Shown: positions 38,705-46,744 of the stretch, piece after piece | Numbering within the stretch: the first letter of the stretch is position 1 | Layout: the number at the start of each line of letters is the position of its first letter | NCBI GenBank assembly: GCA_902531765.1 | Contig: CACAFC010000007.1 | Coordinates: 1-55,420 of the forward strand | Reading direction: 5' to 3' | DNA from: an uncultured Pelagibacteraceae bacterium | Lineage (GTDB): Bacteria; Pseudomonadota; Alphaproteobacteria; Pelagibacterales; Pelagibacteraceae | DNA length: 55,420 bases | Made by a program: the position numbers and the translations under genes | Notes under the pieces: generated by a model | What the model saw: the letters and a program-made list of their open reading frames with translations, nothing else | Told to the model about the DNA's origin: nothing | Database searches by the model: none

Positions 38705-39892
38705 TTATTGATAAATATAGTCTCTAGTCACAGGTGTTGAACTATAATTTTTAGTAAGTTGAAATTGATATACAACTTGATCTCCCCACTTGAATGCCAT
38801 TTCACAACCAGCAAGATAAAACTCCCACATTCTAAAAAATTTTTCATCAAACATCTGAATAATTTTATCTTTATTTTTTAAGCAATTTTCTTTCCAATGT
38901 CTCAACGTGTGTGCGTAATGAAGCCTTAAAACCTCAATATCTGTCACTATTAAGCCAGCTTTTTCAATAGGGTTGGTTACTTCGCTTAAACTTGGAGTAT
39001 AACCACCAGGAAAAATATATTTCGTAATCCATGGATGAGGATCTCTTGGAGGATTTACAGATCCAATGGTGTGTATCAGTGAAATCCCGTCCTCTTTCAA
39101 CATTTTTTCGATTTGTTTGAAAAATTTTTTATAAAATTTCCTTCCAACATGTTCAAACATCCCAACACTTACAATTCTATCAAATTTTTCATTTAACTCT
39201 CTATAATCCATTAGTTTAAACTTTACTTGGTTTTCTAAATTCAATTCTTTAGCTTTTTGGGTACAATAATTAAGTTGGTTCTGTGATAAAGTAATACCCA
39301 TTACTTCACATTGAGCACTTTTGGCTATATCGATTGCAAGCGAACCCCAGCCACATCCAATATCTAAAACTTTTTGATTGGGCTTTATATTTAATTTTTT
39401 AATTATGTGTTGAATTTTATTATTTTGAGCTGTTTCTAAACTGTCATTCTCATTTTTAAAATATGCACAAGAATATTGTCTCTTTGGATCTAAAAATAAG
39501 TCATACAAGTCGTCCTTAATATCATAATGGTGAGATACGTTCATTTTGGATTTTTTAATAAAATTAAAGTTAGTTAAATATCTATATGATCCTCTTAATC
39601 TATTAATTAAATAACTGAAAAAGTTTAATTCTCCCCTTCCAAAATTCATTAAGGCAAGATCTAAAAATTCTGTAAGTGTCCCATTTTCAATTACAATTTC
39701 ACCATTAGTGTATGCCTCACCAAAATATAAATCAGGATTCAATAATAATTTATAATGAAGATCTTTATTTAAAATCTTTAATTTAATAGGGTTATTGTTT
39801 GGTTGTCCTATAATGTAATCTTTTGAATTAGCATCAGTTAATACAAAACCACCTTTTTTAAAAACTTTATTAAGAAATCTTGCTAATTGCAT
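38705..39892 (-). CDS. cfa: Cyclopropane-fatty-acyl-phospholipid synthase family methyltransferase
   Basis: SAM-dependent methylation of unsaturated phospholipid acyl chains. 395 aa with the N-terminal lipid-binding region, the Cfa motif VSHHYDIKDDLYDLFLDP, YSCAYFKNENDSLETAQ, SAM motif VLDIGCGWGSLAIDIA and the late motif YIFPGGYTPSL. All main blocks are present. It starts 1 bp after the DapA-like stop. Could also be a relative with a different lipid product. Confidence 0.92.
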   Translation of the reverse strand: MQLARFLNKVFKKGGFVLTDANSKDYIIGQPNNNPIKLKILNKDLHYKLLLNPDLYFGEAYTNGEIVIENGTLTEFLDLALMNFGRGELNFFSYLINRLRGSYRYLTNFNFIKKSKMNVSHHYDIKDDLYDLFLDPKRQYSCAYFKNENDSLETAQNNKIQHIIKKLNIKPNQKVLDIGCGWGSLAIDIAKSAQCEVMGITLSQNQLNYCTQKAKELNLENQVKFKLMDYRELNEKFDRIVSVGMFEHVGRKFYKKFFKQIEKMLKEDGISLIHTIGSVNPPRDPHPWITKYIFPGGYTPSLSEVTNPIEKAGLIVTDIEVLRLHYAHTLRHWKENCLKNKDKIIQMFDEKFFRMWEFYLAGCEMAFKWGDQVVYQFQLTKNYSSTPVTRDYIYQ

Positions 39893-39893
39893 T

Positions 39894-40778
39894 TTATGCT
39901 GCCAAGGTTGATTTATTATAAAATTCCAAATTTTTTAATCTATTCATTAATTCCTCTTCATCATTTTTATTTAAGAGACTTAGCGGTGGTAAAATATTTT
40001 TGTATATATTGTCATTTTGAGCACAAAAAGTATGTAAACCAGAAATTAGATTATATTTATCAAAGGCGCTTCTCACATCACATAGCTTATCATTATATAA
40101 TTGATTTTTTCCTGCAAAAAAATCATCATAAACCCGTCTAGATAATTCTGCTGTAACGTTGCATGTTGCAGTTATTATACCAGCACATCCTAATTCCAAA
40201 CCTTTTAGCAATTTTGTTTCCGAACCAGGTAATATAGAAAAATTTTTAAGCTTTAAATTTTCATACAAATTGTAAGAGCTATCTTTTACTCCAATTATTT
40301 GTTCTGGAAATTTATTAACAAGTGTCTCTACACACTCCAAACTAAATTTATAACCACTTAGTTTTTCAAAATTATAAAGAATAATTTTACAATCTGGCAC
40401 AGAGTCGATTATTCTAGAATAAAAGTCCAAAACCTCTATATCACCATAACTATAATAAGCGGGAGGCATAATTAAAAATTTATTCAGGTTCAATGAAATT
40501 GCTATCTTCATAAAATTTATTGTTTCACCTAAAGAGTTTAGACCTGTGCCAATTATATGTTTATCCCAATATCTACCTTTTGAGAGATTGTTAATTAAAT
40601 CAATTTTCTCTGAAATAGGTATTAATTGAGACTGACCTGTGCTCCCAAATATTACCGTACCATGACAACCTTGATCGATAAGCTTCTCGGCATGCATTAT
40701 TGTTTTTTCTACATTCAGGCTTAAATCATTGTTAAGCACTGACATTGAAGCAGCAAAAATTCCACTTATTTTTGTCAT
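39894..40778 (-). CDS. DapA/NanA-superfamily lyase, substrate unknown
   Basis: 294-aa class I aldolase-like TIM barrel. The phosphate-loop-like motif FGSTGQSQLIP (45-53), Tyr135 in ILYNFEKLSGYKF and the Schiff-base lysine in IGVKDSSYN (Lys165) place it in the DHDPS/N-acetylneuraminate lyase superfamily. The DHDPS Arg of the PSRTG segment is absent (EKLSGY), so it is probably not the lysine-pathway enzyme. It precedes cfa by 1 bp. Substrate cannot be inferred; a 2-keto acid or sugar-acid aldolase is plausible. Confidence 0.85.
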   Translation of the reverse strand: MTKISGIFAASMSVLNNDLSLNVEKTIMHAEKLIDQGCHGTVIFGSTGQSQLIPISEKIDLINNLSKGRYWDKHIIGTGLNSLGETINFMKIAISLNLNKFLIMPPAYYSYGDIEVLDFYSRIIDSVPDCKIILYNFEKLSGYKFSLECVETLVNKFPEQIIGVKDSSYNLYENLKLKNFSILPGSETKLLKGLELGCAGIITATCNVTAELSRRVYDDFFAGKNQLYNDKLCDVRSAFDKYNLISGLHTFCAQNDNIYKNILPPLSLLNKNDEEELMNRLKNLEFYNKSTLAA

Positions 40779-40826
40779 AATAAAAATTTATATAAAAATA
40801 TACTCAGTAAAGTTTATAAATACTAT

Positions 40827-41789
40827 ATGAAAATATTAACAGTTCAGAGCAGAATGGGTATTGGAGATACCGTAATTTTCTTACCATTTATAAAGGCTTT
40901 GTCCAAAAAATTTAATTCACCAATAAGTATATTGGCAAAAGAAAACTCTAAAGCCAATCAATATTTACACCAGACAAAATATATTGATAAAATTCTTACT
41001 CTAGAAAGAGATAATAAAACAAATAATAGACATGGTGGTTTTTTTGGTATTTTTAAATTAGCAACTGATTTAAAAAAATATAGGTTTGATAAAATTTTTA
41101 TTTTTAATTCATCTTTAAGATTTAACTTAATTGCTAAAATATCAGGTATTCCACAAATTTATCAATATCCATTGTTCGCAAAAGACAAACAGCATATAAT
41201 TGAGGCTCCTAAGAAATTTTTAAAAAAAAATTTAGATTTAGACATTAATGAGGATCCTGAAGTACAAATCGATAATGACTCAATTTCTAATGCAGCACAA
41301 AAATTTCAAATAGATAAAAATACTACAAATATTCTATTAGGCATAGGTGGTTCTGGACCTACAAAAAGAATTCCTGCAAAAACTTTTTTAAGCGTAATTG
41401 ATAAAATATCAAATATGAAAGATTGCAGATTTTTTCTTGCTACAGGTAAGGCAAATGAAGAACAGGAAGTATTAAACGAAATTTTGCAGTCTAAATTTAA
41501 GAATTTTTGTACTCCTTTAGATAATTTTACTATCAGTGAAATTTTACCATTAATTAAAAATTGTAATATATCTATTTGTAATGACTCAAGCTTTAGTCAT
41601 TTATCCTCAGCTTTGGGTATTAAAACGATTACTTTAATGGCTGATACTCCCTTAATTTATGGAAATTATAGCTCAAAAATGTTTCCAATAATTCCAGACG
41701 GAGAAAATACAGTCACACATAATACTTTGGGTAAAGATAAAATTGATCCGCAAAAAATTTTTGAGAGATTTTTAGAAATTATTGCTTAA
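40827..41789 (+). CDS. Glycosyltransferase family 9 (LPS heptosyltransferase-like)
   Basis: 320 aa GT-B fold. N-terminal SRMGIGDTVIFLPFIKAL is the GT9 acceptor loop, and the C-terminal ADP-sugar region has NDSSFSHLSSALGIKTITLMADTP. Likely adds heptose or a similar sugar to the LPS core or another glycan. Isolated from the lipid A cluster. Its stop shares TTAA (41786-41789) with the convergent J-domain gene. Confidence 0.85.
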   Translation: MKILTVQSRMGIGDTVIFLPFIKALSKKFNSPISILAKENSKANQYLHQTKYIDKILTLERDNKTNNRHGGFFGIFKLATDLKKYRFDKIFIFNSSLRFNLIAKISGIPQIYQYPLFAKDKQHIIEAPKKFLKKNLDLDINEDPEVQIDNDSISNAAQKFQIDKNTTNILLGIGGSGPTKRIPAKTFLSVIDKISNMKDCRFFLATGKANEEQEVLNEILQSKFKNFCTPLDNFTISEILPLIKNCNISICNDSSFSHLSSALGIKTITLMADTPLIYGNYSSKMFPIIPDGENTVTHNTLGKDKIDPQKIFERFLEIIA

Positions 41790-42289
41790 GAAATATCGTT
41801 TAGCACAATGTCTTTAGCCTCATTAACAATTGAGGATAATCTTGAAGTTTCAGGAGAAATGTCAGGATGAATTTTTTTTTGAATTTTTATATATGCTTTA
41901 TTAACATCTTCTTTAGTAACTTTTTTATTCATATCTAAATTTAAAATTTTGTATGCCTCTGAAACTGATATAGACGAAACGTTATTGGTACCTGCTTGGT
42001 TAAAAGAAAAGCGACCAGATCTTCTTAATGTTTGAATAAGTCTAAAAAGAGAAATTAATTGGAAAATAGATAAACCTTTTAATTTTAATAAAGCTAAACT
42101 TGCCAAAGTAAGAGGTAAGGTTAATAAAAATTTTCCACCAATAGCAAACAAGACTGCTAAAGCAATTAATCCTAATATAATTAAAAATCTTAGGCCTTTT
42201 GAAATTTTCCTAGATGAAATGTTGGTTATTACTCGTAATAAAAAATAAAAGATGGTTAATATAACCACTGTATAAATTATTATATTCAT
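41786..42289 (-). CDS. Membrane-anchored J-domain protein
   Basis: 167 aa. N-terminal TM (about 2-20), a second hydrophobic stretch (about 36-66) and a C-terminal J domain: SVSEAYKILNLD..., IKIQKKIHPDISPETSR with the HPD triad needed to stimulate DnaK. The architecture (TM first, J domain last) is that of the Tim14/Pam18-like alphaproteobacterial family. A GTG frame start at 42316 would overlap ptrB; the ATG at 42289 (14 bp from the divergent ptrB ATG) is preferred. Confidence 0.84.
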   Translation of the reverse strand: MNIIIYTVVILTIFYFLLRVITNISSRKISKGLRFLIILGLIALAVLFAIGGKFLLTLPLTLASLALLKLKGLSIFQLISLFRLIQTLRRSGRFSFNQAGTNNVSSISVSEAYKILNLDMNKKVTKEDVNKAYIKIQKKIHPDISPETSRLSSIVNEAKDIVLNDIS

Positions 42290-42303
42290 ATATTTTTGAT
42301 TCA

Positions 42304-44385
42304 ATGAAAATACCACAACTTAAAAAAAAACCAGAGCTTAAATCTTGTCACAATACCACGTGGGAAGATAATTATAGTTGGATCCATCAGGATAATATTC
42401 TTGAGGTTTTAAAAGATAGTTCCAAGCTACTTCCAGATGTTAGGAAATATCTTGAAGAAGAAAATAATTTTACAGATCATAATTTAAAAGACACAAAAAA
42501 ATATCAGAAAATCTTATTTGATGAAATTAAAGGTAGAATAAAGTTAGATGATGAGTCGTTAAAATTTAAAGACAAAGAATATGAATATTGGACTAAAACA
42601 ACTGCGGTAGGAAATTATTCGATAAAACTAAGAAAGAAAATTGGAAGTGATACAGTTGAAGAATTTTGGAATGGTGATGAGGAAAAAGAGAAATTTAAAA
42701 CTAAATATTTCGGTGTAGGTGATTTAGAGGTAAGTTATAATGACAAACTTTTAGGTTATTCTTTAGACTTAAAAGGATCTGAATATTATACAATTTACGT
42801 AAGAAATATTACCTCAGGAAAATTAGTCACTGAGAAAATAGAAGAAACAAGTGGAAGTATTAATTTTAGTTTGAACGACCAATATTTTTTTTATTCAAAA
42901 CTTGATGAATTTCACAGACCAAGAAAAATATTTAGACACAAAATTGGATCATCAGTCAAAGATGATGAGCTTATTTTTGAAGAGAAGAGTGAAGCATTTA
43001 CTGTGGGCATAAGTTTAAGTTCAGATGAAAAATATTTTTTTATAACAACATCAGATCATAATACTTCCGAACAATATTACTTTGAGGTAACAGAAAAAAA
43101 TCCAAAGCCAAAATTAATTATAAAAAGAAAAAAGGGTGTAATTTACTCAGTCAATTCTTGGGATGGATATTTTTATTGTCATACTAATGATGATGCAGAA
43201 GATTTCAAAATCGAAAGATGTGATGATTTATCAAATCAAAAGTGGGAAATTTATATAGCTTCTAAAGAAGAAGTTTTAATCGGAGGATTAATATTTTTGA
43301 ATGATTGGATTATCAGAGGGGAAAAATCAAATGCATTGGGGAAATTATTTGTGAGAAACAAACAAACAGGAATTGAGGAAGAATTAAAATTTACTGACGA
43401 ATCTGTGATTGTGCCCGGTGTTTCATTGATACAAAGAAATAAAAATACTGACTTAGTCTACTTGTCATATTCATCCCCAAAAACACCGGGTAAAACTTAT
43501 TTATACAATTTAAAAACAAAAGAAAAAAAATTAGTAAAAGAACAAGAAATCCCATCTGGTCATAATCCAGATGACTATATAGTCGAAAGACTAGAATGCC
43601 ATTCTCATGATGGAAGATTAGTTCCACTTACAATTACCAGACACAAAAAAACAAAAATTGATGGATCAGCAAATTTACTTTTATATGGCTATGGGTCATA
43701 TGGAAGTTCTATGACTCCAGATTTTTCTTCAACAAGATTGAGTTTAATTGACAGAGATATTATTTGGGTAACTGCACATATTAGAGGGGGAATGGAAAAA
43801 GGAATGAAATGGTGGAAAGAAGGAAAACTTCTTAATAAAAAAAATACATTCGAAGATTATATTCACGTAGCAAAGTTTTTGATTGAAAAAGGATATTCAT
43901 CGAAAGGTAAAATAATTGGTATGGGTGGATCAGCTGGTGGTTTATTAATGGGGGCAGTAGTTAATCAATCCCCAGAATTATTTCTTGGAATTGTTATGGC
44001 TGTGCCGTTTGTTGACTCATTAACAACTAACTTGGATCATTCTTTGCCACTCACTGTTGGAGAATTTGATGAATTCGGAAATGCAAAAGATAAAAAAGAC
44101 CATTTTGATTACATCTATTCTTATGCTCCATACAATAATATTAAAAAAATGGATTACCCTCACATGTTAATTACTACAAGCTTAAGTGATAATAGAGTGC
44201 TATTCGATGAACCAGCAAAATTTACAGCCAAACTTAGAGATTTAAAAACTGATAATAATTTGCTTTTGTTAAAAACTGAGATGAATGCAGGCCACGGAGG
44301 TAAGTCAGGTAGAGATGGTGCCATTGAAGAAATAGCTTTTGACTACGCATTTATTTTAAAGATCTCCAAAAAAATTAAAATTTGA
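42304..44385 (+). CDS. ptrB: Oligopeptidase B (S9A prolyl oligopeptidase family)
   Basis: Serine peptidase cleaving short peptides after basic residues. 693 aa: seven-bladed propeller (residues about 70-410) and a C-terminal alpha/beta hydrolase domain with GMGGSAGGLLMG (nucleophile Ser543) and NAGHGGKSGR (His664). The N-terminal YSWIHQDN and LEEENNFTD match S9A. Cytoplasmic, no signal peptide. It is followed 95 bp later by hsp20, with the heat-shock promoter beginning 4 bp after its stop. Confidence 0.92.
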   Translation: MKIPQLKKKPELKSCHNTTWEDNYSWIHQDNILEVLKDSSKLLPDVRKYLEEENNFTDHNLKDTKKYQKILFDEIKGRIKLDDESLKFKDKEYEYWTKTTAVGNYSIKLRKKIGSDTVEEFWNGDEEKEKFKTKYFGVGDLEVSYNDKLLGYSLDLKGSEYYTIYVRNITSGKLVTEKIEETSGSINFSLNDQYFFYSKLDEFHRPRKIFRHKIGSSVKDDELIFEEKSEAFTVGISLSSDEKYFFITTSDHNTSEQYYFEVTEKNPKPKLIIKRKKGVIYSVNSWDGYFYCHTNDDAEDFKIERCDDLSNQKWEIYIASKEEVLIGGLIFLNDWIIRGEKSNALGKLFVRNKQTGIEEELKFTDESVIVPGVSLIQRNKNTDLVYLSYSSPKTPGKTYLYNLKTKEKKLVKEQEIPSGHNPDDYIVERLECHSHDGRLVPLTITRHKKTKIDGSANLLLYGYGSYGSSMTPDFSSTRLSLIDRDIIWVTAHIRGGMEKGMKWWKEGKLLNKKNTFEDYIHVAKFLIEKGYSSKGKIIGMGGSAGGLLMGAVVNQSPELFLGIVMAVPFVDSLTTNLDHSLPLTVGEFDEFGNAKDKKDHFDYIYSYAPYNNIKKMDYPHMLITTSLSDNRVLFDEPAKFTAKLRDLKTDNNLLLLKTEMNAGHGGKSGRDGAIEEIAFDYAFILKISKKIKI

Positions 44386-44388
44386 TAT

Positions 44389-44416
44389 CTTGAAAAAAAA
44401 CAAATAACTCCCATAT
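44389..44416 (+). promoter_or_regulatory. RpoH (sigma-32) type promoter of hsp20
   Basis: CTTG (in CTTGAAAA, 44389-44392) and CCCATAT (44410-44416), separated by 17 bp. Matches the enterobacterial CTTGAAA / CCCATNT and, with one mismatch, the alphaproteobacterial CTTG-N17-CYTATNT. It begins 4 bp after the ptrB stop. Expected transcription start near 44423, just at the first leader hairpin. Confidence 0.8.
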
Positions 44417-44423
44417 ATATAAT

Positions 44424-44482
44424 GTTGGTCGCCTAATGGGGCTAACAATAAATAAACTTGCTTAACCAAGGAGGATATTATG
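44424..44482 (+). promoter_or_regulatory. ROSE-like RNA thermometer in the hsp20 leader (candidate)
   Basis: Two hairpins fill the short leader. Hairpin I: GTTGGTCGCC (44424-44433) with GGGGCTAAC (44438-44446), loop TAAT, one bulged G. Hairpin II: CTTGCTT (44457-44463) pairs with the Shine-Dalgarno AAGGAGG (44468-44474) over an AACC loop, with a T-G wobble and a G-G opposition. A TTGCT strand facing the Shine-Dalgarno with an unpaired G is the ROSE thermometer hallmark. The start codon is 44480. Pairing was worked out by hand. Confidence 0.7.
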
Positions 44483-44926
44483 ACAAGTAAGGATTTATCT
44501 ATATTCAACTCACTAAGACCTTTTTCAATTGGTTTTGACGACATGTTTGACCAATTTGAAAATATGCTTGGTAATGGTTCTTTGACTATGCAGTCAAATT
44601 ACCCACCTTATAACATCAGAAAGACTGGTAAGGACAATTATGCAATAGAAGTTGCTTTAGCTGGTTTTAATAAAAACGATGTTGAAGTTGAGTTTGAAGA
44701 TAATTTATTAACTGTAAGAACTAAACAAGTTAATAAATCTGAAAATAATAATGCTGATGGAGAAATAATTCACAAAGGTATTTCTCAAAGACAATTTGCC
44801 AGATCATTTACTATAGCTGACGATGTGAAAATTAATGGTGCTGAGTTAAAAGATGGTCTTTTAACAATATCTTGTGAAAGAATTGTTCCAGAGCATAAAA
44901 AAAGAAAACTTATTGAAATTAAATAA
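44480..44926 (+). CDS. Small heat-shock protein Hsp20 (IbpA-like)
   Basis: ATP-independent holdase that binds unfolded protein. 148 aa with a short N-terminal arm (SLRPFSIGFDDMFDQFE, the IbpA-type start), the alpha-crystallin domain beginning YPPYNIRKTGKDNYAIEVALAGF and ending LKDGLLTISCERIVPEHKKRK, and a short IxI-type tail (IEIK). It has a strong but base-paired Shine-Dalgarno and an RpoH-type promoter. Probably monocistronic. Confidence 0.96.
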   Translation: MTSKDLSIFNSLRPFSIGFDDMFDQFENMLGNGSLTMQSNYPPYNIRKTGKDNYAIEVALAGFNKNDVEVEFEDNLLTVRTKQVNKSENNNADGEIIHKGISQRQFARSFTIADDVKINGAELKDGLLTISCERIVPEHKKRKLIEIK

Positions 44927-44938
44927 GTATACCTTGCT

Positions 44939-44959
44939 TGCGGAGATAAATTCTCCGCA
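44939..44959. terminator. Hairpin between hsp20 and the convergent lipoprotein gene
   Basis: Perfect 8-bp stem TGCGGAGA / TCTCCGCA (44939-44946 with 44952-44959) with a 5-nt TAAAT loop. No clear T run follows on either strand, so it may be a weak bidirectional terminator or a 3' stabiliser for the hsp20 mRNA. Confidence 0.55.
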
Positions 44960-44964
44960 GGTAA

Positions 44965-45270
44965 TCAAAAGCATCCGTTAGATACAAATCCAATAACAAT
45001 CAATTTTGAATTTATTTCAAATCTTCTTTCACAAGGGATTCCATATTTTTTGGTGTTATAAACTAAAACTAAATTTCCTTTTTCATTTTTAAAATCTTCA
45101 TCTGGGCTACCCAAGCTGCTTGTTAAATCCTGAGAAGACTTGCCTATAAATGCACTTAATTTTTCATTTTCCTTCTCAACAATAGCGTCAGTTTTTTGTT
45201 TAATTGTCTGGCAACCCAATAAAGAAAATATTATAAATGCACTTAGAATTGAGATCTTAATTTTTTTCAT
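44965..45270 (-). CDS. Small predicted lipoprotein
   Basis: 101 aa. From ATG 45270 (an in-frame start at 45300 would put ten extra residues before the signal sequence), it begins MKKIKISILSAFIIFSLLGCQ with lipobox LLGC (Cys20). The mature part has SAFIGKSSQDLTSSLGSPDED, a SmpA/BamE-like turn sequence, two conserved-looking cysteines (GIPCERRF, SNGCF) that could form a disulfide, and no further domain I can name. Periplasmic/outer membrane. Function unknown. Confidence 0.75.
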   Translation of the reverse strand: MKKIKISILSAFIIFSLLGCQTIKQKTDAIVEKENEKLSAFIGKSSQDLTSSLGSPDEDFKNEKGNLVLVYNTKKYGIPCERRFEINSKLIVIGFVSNGCF

Positions 45271-45386
45271 AATTTTATAATAACCAACTAAATATAGCAT
45301 AAATATAAACTTGTGGGTTGAAAATTGTTAATAAGAACTAGTTTTGACGAGTAATAGAAGAAAGAATCAAATATTTTACGATTTAT

Positions 45387-45393
45387 AGGAGGA
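45387..45393 (+). promoter_or_regulatory. Strong ribosome binding site of the purine permease
   Basis: AGGAGGA, 3 bp before the ATG at 45397. A near-perfect Shine-Dalgarno at short spacing. The rest of the 126-bp gap (45271-45396) shows no purine riboswitch that I can recognise; a weak TTGACG at 45344-45349 may be a -35 element. Confidence 0.65.
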
Positions 45394-45396
45394 TAA

Positions 45397-46707
45397 ATGC
45401 TTGAAAAATATTTTGAATATAAAAAACATAAAACAGATTTTAAAACAGAAGTAATTGCTGGAACGACTACGTTCTTAACAATGGCTTATATAATGTTTTT
45501 GAATCCATTCATCTTATCAGGGGAATTCGCCGGCCCTGAAAAAGGTTTTTTTGATTTCGGCGCAGTATACACTGCAACAATTTTAGCAACTGCCCTAGCT
45601 TGTTTTATAATGGCCTTTTACGGAAAAACTTGGCCAATTGGACTAGCCCCAGGAATGGGTATTAATGCATTCGTTGCTTTTGGTGTTTGTGCTGGTATGG
45701 GTTATTCCCCACAAGAAGCTCTTGGTGCAGTTTTAGTTGCAGGAGTGTTGTTCCTAATCATATCACTTACACCTATTAGAGCCTGGTTAATTAATTCAAT
45801 TCCAAAAAGTTTAAAACTAGGAATTGGTGCAGGGATTGGATTGTTTCTTGCAATTATTGGATTGCAAATTATGGAAGTTGTAGTTGATAATCCTGTAACA
45901 CTAGTACAACTTGGAAATTTAAGTGACCCATTGGTTCTTCTTGGATGTGCAACATTTATTGCAATTATTGTTCTTGAAAAAATGAATGTTAAAGGAAATA
46001 TCATTATAGGTATTTTATTTTTTAGTGTTATTGCTTGGGCTACTGGTCTAGCTAAATTCAATGGTTTAGCAAGTTCACCACCTCCAATGACATACCTTTT
46101 TGAATTTGACTTATCTGCCGCGATGACTGCTGGAATGTCTACAGTAATATTTACTTTATTATTCATAGATTTTTTTGACACAGCTGGAACCTTAACTTCT
46201 GTTGCAAATGTTGCAGGTAAAGTTGATAAACAAGGAAAAGTTCAGGACATTAACAAAGCAATGTTGTCCGATAGTGTGGGAACTGTTGCAGGTGCTATGA
46301 TGGGAACTACAACTGTTACTAGTTATGTGGAGTCAGGTGCCGGAGTAAAAGCTGGTGGTAAAACTGGGATGACTTCTCTAGTGATAGGTATATTGTTTTT
46401 AGCATGTATATTTTTTGCACCTCTTGCAACTAGTTTACCTAAACAAATCGATGGTGCGGCTTTACTATTTGTTTCTGTTTTATTTATAAGAAATATTACA
46501 GACATAGAATGGAATGATATTTCTGAGTCTGCTCCAGCAATTTTAGCGATGATTGCGATGCCACTTACTTATAGTATCAGTAATGGAATTGCTTTAGCAT
46601 TTGTTTCATATGCTTTAATAAAAATATTCACTGGAAAATTTTCAAGTACTTCTCCAGCAATATGGGTTGTGGCAATACTTAGTGTTGTAAGTTTTGCGGT
46701 AAGTTAA
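45397..46707 (+). CDS. NCS2 guanine/hypoxanthine permease (AzgA/PbuG family)
   Basis: Inner-membrane nucleobase:cation symporter. 436 aa, about 13 TM segments; starts MLEKYFEYKKHKTDFKTEVIAG followed by TTFLTMAYIMFLNP, typical of the AzgA branch. Signature regions include GLAPGMGINAFVAF, FIDFFDTAGTLTSVA and GTTTVTSYVESGAGVKAGGKTG. Substrate choice (guanine, hypoxanthine or adenine) is not determined. Faces a convergent phosphoribosyltransferase gene, suggesting a purine salvage pair. Confidence 0.95.
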   Translation: MLEKYFEYKKHKTDFKTEVIAGTTTFLTMAYIMFLNPFILSGEFAGPEKGFFDFGAVYTATILATALACFIMAFYGKTWPIGLAPGMGINAFVAFGVCAGMGYSPQEALGAVLVAGVLFLIISLTPIRAWLINSIPKSLKLGIGAGIGLFLAIIGLQIMEVVVDNPVTLVQLGNLSDPLVLLGCATFIAIIVLEKMNVKGNIIIGILFFSVIAWATGLAKFNGLASSPPPMTYLFEFDLSAAMTAGMSTVIFTLLFIDFFDTAGTLTSVANVAGKVDKQGKVQDINKAMLSDSVGTVAGAMMGTTTVTSYVESGAGVKAGGKTGMTSLVIGILFLACIFFAPLATSLPKQIDGAALLFVSVLFIRNITDIEWNDISESAPAILAMIAMPLTYSISNGIALAFVSYALIKIFTGKFSSTSPAIWVVAILSVVSFAVS

Positions 46708-46717
46708 GTAATATTTT

Positions 46718-46741
46718 ACGGGGCTAGTTTTTTAGCCCCGT
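46718..46741. terminator. Hairpin terminator between the purine permease and phosphoribosyltransferase genes
   Basis: Perfect 9-bp stem ACGGGGCTA / TAGCCCCGT (46718-46726 with 46733-46741), loop GTTTTT. It sits 10 bp after one stop and 3 bp before the other, so it probably serves both convergent genes. The downstream T content is modest on both strands. Confidence 0.72.
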
Positions 46742-46744
46742 TAA

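Noticed and set aside
45271-45396. Purine riboswitch before the permease
   Set aside because: I looked for the conserved three-way junction and loop sequences and did not find them; only a strong Shine-Dalgarno and a weak -35-like TTGACG are seen.
46488-46691. Frames antisense to permease and oxidase genes (for example 46323-46505 and 45702-46181 minus)
   Set aside because: Antisense to well-supported membrane protein genes with no own ribosome site or recognisable motif.
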